Source: Platynereis dumerilii
Lineage: Eukaryota; Annelida; Polychaeta; Phyllodocida; Nereididae
NCBI GenBank assembly: GCA_026936325.1
Contig: JAPTHN010000257.1
Coordinates: 124,001-188,000 of the forward strand
Direction: 5' to 3'
Length of the DNA: 64,000 bases
The notes beneath the pieces were generated by a model. It was not told where the DNA came from. It searched no databases and saw only the letters and a program-made list of their open reading frames with translations. Numbering within the stretch: the stretch's first letter is position 1; each line of letters opens with the position of its first letter. Positions 59,600 to 64,000 of the stretch are shown piece by piece. The position numbers were made by a program, and so were the translations under genes.

Positions 59600-62385
59600 T
59601 ATGTTCATAGCTTCCCCTCCCCTAGTCAACTTTCTGCATACAGATAAGAGAGAACAAAATGACAATGTTGATATGCTTGTGTGACAATGTTGATATGCTT
59701 GTGTGAATGATAATTGAATTGTTTTTTGTTTTTGTCTTTTGGTTGGGGTAGGGTTGAGAGGTGTATTTGTATATATAACAATTAGGGGAAGGGATACATT
59801 TCGTATATTAAAATTATTTTTTATCTATAAATATTTCGTTTGTATATTATTTCACCATCTACCGTTAAACTAAACCAGCTACTGTTGAATTTACATCAAA
59901 GTATCTCCATTTAGAAATACAACTGTCATACAAATGAAAAATGAGATGTGAATCCTACACTCATTGTGAATCTCAAAGAATATTATCGACTGATGAATTT
60001 GCATCAAAGTATCTCCATTTAGAAATACAACTGTCATACGAATGAAAAATGAGATGCGAATTCTGCACTCATTGTGAATCTCAAAGATTATTATAACAAA
60101 AAGAAAGAAACTGCTTCTTCACAGTGGTCTGACAAAAGGAATGAGCAGAATTGTTTTATGTCTGGTAAAGTCTATGCATTTGCAAAAAAAAAAATGAGGG
60201 TCTATCTGAAACCCTCATTGTGAATCTTAAAGATTACAGGCTTAACAACAGGGCCTGGTGGCACCTTGGTAATTCATTTTGGTTTTTTTTTTCTGAACAG
60301 ATTTGTTTCCTCAAACTTGCTGCAAAAAAAAAAAGTTTAGTCTACCTGACTTTGGTTGTAATCCTTTTTTCAAAAAGAAGTGGCTAAATCAAATTACATT
60401 TTAACATTATCAAGAAGACAAAGAATATACATGTGGAAAATTAGAAATATGACAAACTCTTAAAATCTCATTTTAAAAACCTTTAATAAGCATTTGTTTC
60501 TATTTTGTCAAGGACACAGGTATGACAAGAAAATAAGCACAGCAGAAAGTATGACAAAGTAAATATTTTCTAAAGCACCTTTACTTTTATTAATACAACC
60601 CACTTAGAAAATTTACGCATAGTGACTTTCTTTCTTAGAATACCATTCAGAAAATAAAATTCTCTATATAGTCTCATCATTACCCCCATCATACCCCATT
60701 AATATTTGTTGACTTCAATTTAATAATTTTTCAGGAATATAATACTCGTTTACTGACAATTGATAAAAATACAAATAAAAGCATTTAGTTTAAAATCAAC
60801 ATGTTCTGTTTGAAATAATTTTAAAATTAAAATGAGACTTCCCCTAATTTTAACAATATTAAATCATAGCTTGTCAGTGTTGAGCAATTACAAAAGAAAA
60901 GCACCCTTAGCTCAAATGAAATAGTGACATTTCAGTACCATGTGTCAAAAATACAACTTGACAGATGTCAAACAGGTATCACCAGGTTTAACAGTAAAAA
61001 CTAACTAAAAATACAATGAGTCTAGCCTAATTTTAAACAATATTAAGCCATAGCTTGTCAGTGTGGGTTGATTTCAAAAGAAAATGAAATTTCAGCACCA
61101 TGAGCAAAAATACACCTTGACAGCTGTCAAAACAGTTATCACATTACACAGTACAAGGAAAATAGTATTACAGTGCTACTTAAGTCTAATATATATGTAC
61201 AGACACAAAAAAATGATGGTACTCTGAACCAGTTATAAACTTGGAAAAAAAACAAAAAAAAAGAAATAATTAGAGAAAATTGCATTTAAAAACTAGAACG
61301 GGCGCTCGGAGAGCACATGCTCCGCTGTCCACTTAAATTTGCAGTTTCACAACTTCCATTACTGTAAAATGTTGCACCATTTGAAGCAGTTTGTTAAGGC
61401 TTAAATGTTAATACTTATCATTGTTAGAAGAAATTGAATGCAGTAAATGCCCTGGATTAAATGTCACAACTGATGGGAAAAGACCTAGAAAAAACACAGA
61501 CTTTATAAAGGAAGCATAATATGGTCATGTGTTGACAGGGTTAAGGTCGAAACCCTTTGGTTGTTGGTCAACATATAACACTTCACAACCAATTTAGTCA
61601 CAAATTAATGAACAGTGGCATGCAGTCAGGTGAATGACATGATACTGTTTTGATGTTTCTGCATGAAAAACATGAAAACGAGTTTGAATGCATGGCACAT
61701 AGCTCACTTGAGCAAAACACTTACATGGCTTTTCCAATGGAAGATTTAAACTATATATCTCTCAGTTTTTGAGTGTGGCTACAAACAAGACATTTCATGG
61801 GCATGAAACCTCTTGGATCCTCTGTGATTGAGTTTGTAGCTTCCATTAATTGATCCTAGTGCCATCTGTGTTTTTCACCACAGTCCTATCAATGTGCTGT
61901 GGATAAACTGCACTGTAGAGGATGTAATTGACAAAGTTGTCATTTCTCAGTAAAGCAGGTATGGATAGCTACCAGAATTTAATCAGGTATGCTGGGAGAG
62001 ATAAAAAGAGATTTTGCCAAAGGACAGCTAATTATGAAATGTAATATTTGCAGGAGTTGATTAACAAACACACAAACCCACATGAAGATCTCCCAGAATA
62101 TGGGCACTCTCACAATACACCGCCTCCAGCGAGCAATAAAGAGCCCAGAGCTGAAATAAGGCTTGGCCTACACTGAAAAAATTATCTATTGTTATCAGTA
62201 AAAAAAAAAAGGCTGGTAAGTACATGAAGATAAGAGCAATATTTACTTAGTATATGGATGTATTTAAAAAGAAAATTTGATGAGAAAACGGATTTAGTTA
62301 AAGAATGTTCTGTTTAAATATGTTATCTAGTGTCACAAAACAAAATTTTTACAGTTCTAATGTTCCTCACGTTAACGTCGTGGTC
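59600..62385. other. No gene; two short direct duplications
   Basis: A ~109-base block (CATCAAAGTATCTCCATTTA...CTCATTGTGAATCTCAAAGA) is repeated at ~59890 and ~59999, with a third partial copy of its end near 60215. A ~180-base block (CCTAATTTTAA.CAATATTAA...ATAGCTTGTCAGTGT) is repeated at ~60845 and ~61027. The remainder is AT-rich with no recognised coding. Confidence 0.65.
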
Positions 62386-62805
62386 TCAATGAACGGGCAT
62401 CTGCCCTAATAATGTTAGCTGGTCTATATCAACAAGAAGACCTCTTCTTCTGACACGTCTTCGGAAGACATTTTGTTCCTCGAGGGGGGCAATGGCTAGG
62501 GCTGGCGGCTGGGCAAGCGAGGCGCCGGGTGTTGCGCTGCCCGGGCGACTATAGGACCGGCCTCTGGAGGGTCGACAGCTGGACCAGGAGCCTGGGAGGC
62601 CGAGCGTCCTGGTCAGCGGGGTGCGCGTGCCCCGGGGACGAAAAGGACGGGGATCGAGTCGGGGGGCTCCATCAGCCGCTGGTGCGATCACCGGTAAGGC
62701 GGCTCCCTGAATACCGTCTGGTGTATTCAGGGGGGCTGGTGCAGGGGGGAGTCCGAAAATCCTTGTGGTGGGCAAGTTCCAGGTCCATATCCTTGTGACG
62801 TATCC
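62386..62805 (-). CDS. Candidate 3' exon: Pro/Arg-rich tail
   Basis: On the minus strand, a good 3' splice site (TTTTTGATTCTTTTCAG) ends at 62806. From there a frame runs to the stop at 62386: GYVTRIWTWNLPTTRIF, a Pro/Ala/Arg-rich low-complexity region, then FRRRVRRRGLLVDIDQL. The region at 62480-62760 is very GC- and CpG-rich. No domain is recognised. It may belong to the transcript that begins at 63753 or to an unseen gene. Confidence 0.45.
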   Translation of the reverse strand, partial: GYVTRIWTWNLPTTRIFGLPPAPAPLNTPDGIQGAALPVIAPAADGAPRLDPRPFRPRGTRTPLTRTLGLPGSWSSCRPSRGRSYSRPGSATPGASLAQPPALAIAPLEEQNVFRRRVRRRGLLVDIDQLTLLGQMPVH

Positions 62806-62989
62806 CTGAAAAGAATCAAAAAGTGAAATTAGATAACTAATTAACAGAAACACATGGAAGTGTATTTAATTTGATACAAAAGGCTGCTGTCACAAAGAAA
62901 ATTTACATAATAAAGTATACGTACTCTATTTAGATGTCAATCAGAGTGCTGTCCGCAGGTACAAGGCGAATCGTTTCTGGAGTACGTAC

Positions 62990-63103
62990 TCTGCACTGTT
63001 CATTGACATAGCCCAGGTTATTGCTAGCTGTATCAAGTTGCCTGGCATACTGTGAGGGCTTCTTCTGACAAATGTTACAATTTTCTCTTATTGTTGACAC
63101 TGC
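62990..63103 (-). CDS. Candidate internal exon
   Basis: On the minus strand, TTGCCTTGTTTGGCAG (3' splice-like) is followed by an open frame with ENCNICQKKPSQYARQL and VNEQCR. It ends at a 5' splice-like AGA/GTACGT near 62989, in the phase that fits the acceptor at 62806. The NCNICQ Cys cluster is suggestive only. There is no ATG, so it cannot be a first exon. Confidence 0.35.
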
Positions 63104-63150
63104 CAAACAAGGCAACAATAGTAAATTACAGTACGTCTCGGCAGTCTTTT

Positions 63151-63753
63151 CTATCCAGTTGGGTACACTTTGTCGTAGGCATCAATACGGATAAGAATAA
63201 AAGCTGAAATCACCCCTAAAATGGCCATCAAGATCACCAGGGCAACAGCGGTCCATCCACAGGCCTTCTTCCAGCTGGGCGTCGGGGGTGACAGGCTTGC
63301 CGGCGTCGGGTTCTCGGGCGTGGTTCCCCTGGAGGAGGCCCCCGTGCTCGCGTCTTGAGTGCTCCACAAGTTCACAGTGTGACTTTCCACAGTACACATA
63401 GACTCCAAGGGTACGTCGGTCTTGAGACTGCTAGGGCTAAGAACACTGCACTGCAGCCACCAGTAATCCTCAACAACCTGGGCGCAAAATTCCTCGGAAA
63501 CCGTCTCAATTCTGACATCTTGAAATCCAAAGGTGTTGTCCAGGGAAGCCATATCGAATCGGTTGGGATGGGTGATCGTCATCGTTAGCCATTTGTCACG
63601 TCGCAGTCTGTAAGGAATTTTAGGGGCTGTATCACTTTCCAAGCATGTGATACCCTCATCCTCGCAGTCGCAATTCCTTGTCTGACCGCAGAGAAAACTT
63701 TCTCCTAAGTCGAGACACACCACCGCTGTCACCAGCAGTAGCAGGCCTTTCAT
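63151..63753 (-). CDS. Type I membrane protein with LRRNT-like Cys cap
   Basis: 200 residues from an ATG at 63753. Signal peptide MKGLLLLVTAVVCLDLGES at 1-19. C22-x5-C28-x-C30-x6-C37 followed by KIP resembles a leucine-rich-repeat N-terminal cap (CxCxxxxIxC...P). A short ectodomain follows, with C90, C102 and C120. A Ser/Thr/Pro-rich stalk runs at ~125-162, then a membrane span ~167-189 and a short tail. No full leucine-rich repeats are visible. GC content is higher than in the flanks. It faces cassette B across ~2.8 kb and could be a host receptor-like gene or the surface protein of the same element. Neither is established. Confidence 0.62.
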   Translation of the reverse strand: MKGLLLLVTAVVCLDLGESFLCGQTRNCDCEDEGITCLESDTAPKIPYRLRRDKWLTMTITHPNRFDMASLDNTFGFQDVRIETVSEEFCAQVVEDYWWLQCSVLSPSSLKTDVPLESMCTVESHTVNLWSTQDASTGASSRGTTPENPTPASLSPPTPSWKKACGWTAVALVILMAILGVISAFILIRIDAYDKVYPTG

Positions 63754-64000
63754 GATTGAGCCTTCAAATTCCTAAAGTTATTCTCTGATATTCTGAACTT
63801 TCTCTCTCAGTCAACAAATACAATCTGACAGTAAAGTTGGCCTCAGCAGTTCACCAAGTAGTTTTGACAGTTGACAGCAAGCAAGCTAGCAGCATGACAC
63901 GATTACGTAATCGAATGCATTGCATTCACCCTTTGTCTCTGTCTGGATCCAGGGTAGCTAGACAGGGCACAAGCTAGAACCAACTAGTGAATGTTACATA
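63754..64000. other. Upstream flank of the type I membrane gene
   Basis: No clear promoter element could be assigned on the minus strand. The window ends here, so any element boundary beyond 64000 is not visible. Confidence 0.35.

Noticed and set aside
59246-59665. Minus-strand 139-codon open frame
   Set aside because: It opposes the plus-strand stretch carrying the LSE motif shared with cassette A. It is probably a shadow of GC-rich coding sequence.

Overview
The window is animal nuclear DNA, AT-rich and dominated by repeats. The evidence is two L2/CR1-like LINEs, Penelope-like retroelements with GIY-YIG endonuclease, a tRNA-derived SINE with a TATC tail, TTAGGG-type repeats, GATA microsatellites and many short inverted-repeat DNA elements. 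This mixture suits an aquatic invertebrate (for example a hemichordate, lancelet, echinoderm or cnidarian), but no gene fixes the species. I found no rRNA, no CRISPR and no confident conserved host gene. Most of the window could be intergenic or intronic.

Layout. 0.2-3.5 kb: decayed L2-like LINE, plus strand. 3.75-4.7 kb: degenerate repeat and an 18-bp minisatellite. 6.0-12.0 kb: a 6-kb AACGTT-rich inverted-repeat element with a ~195-bp internal tandem, a nested TA-flanked element and GATA tracts. 15.5-19.7 kb: Penelope-like fragments, all in one orientation, alternating with TTAGGG/TTGGGG tracts, and a 1.1-kb palindrome among them. 20.9-21.9 kb: TA-flanked element. 22.3-27.9 kb: 5.6-kb structure with two ~1.4-kb inverted arms, holding a SINE. 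28.3-28.9 kb: 9-10 bp minisatellite. 31.1-32.7 kb: candidate gene cassette A. 32.9-33.1 kb: palindrome. 33.6-33.9 kb: LINE scrap. 39.0-41.2 kb: element with 31-bp perfect inverted ends. 43.6-48.6 kb: second L2-like LINE, minus strand, split by two DNA elements. 48.6-50.2 kb: three consecutive tandem arrays upstream of that LINE. 50.4-54.7 kb: inverted-repeat element with a pogo/Tigger-like element nested in it. 57.0-59.6 kb: candidate cassette B. 62.4-63.8 kb: minus-strand candidate gene for a type I membrane protein.

The most unusual content is cassettes A and B. Each has a small protein with two membrane segments and a shared PRxE...NSNLW...SLG...LPxPxL signature. Each follows it, in the same order and strand, with a second protein containing two modules that resemble the ssDNA-binding PC4 fold. 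The two loci are strongly diverged, and the genes downstream of the membrane proteins are far more GC-rich than their surroundings. Either this is a mobile or virus-like gene pair or a diverged host gene family. No capsid, polymerase, integrase or transposase is visible, so I cannot place it in a known class. I treat it as a possible fossil element.

The second notable system is the Penelope-like cluster. Each G-rich telomeric tract runs directly into the antisense 3' end of a truncated copy. This is the junction expected if the element was reverse-transcribed from a chromosome end, yet these copies encode a GIY-YIG endonuclease.
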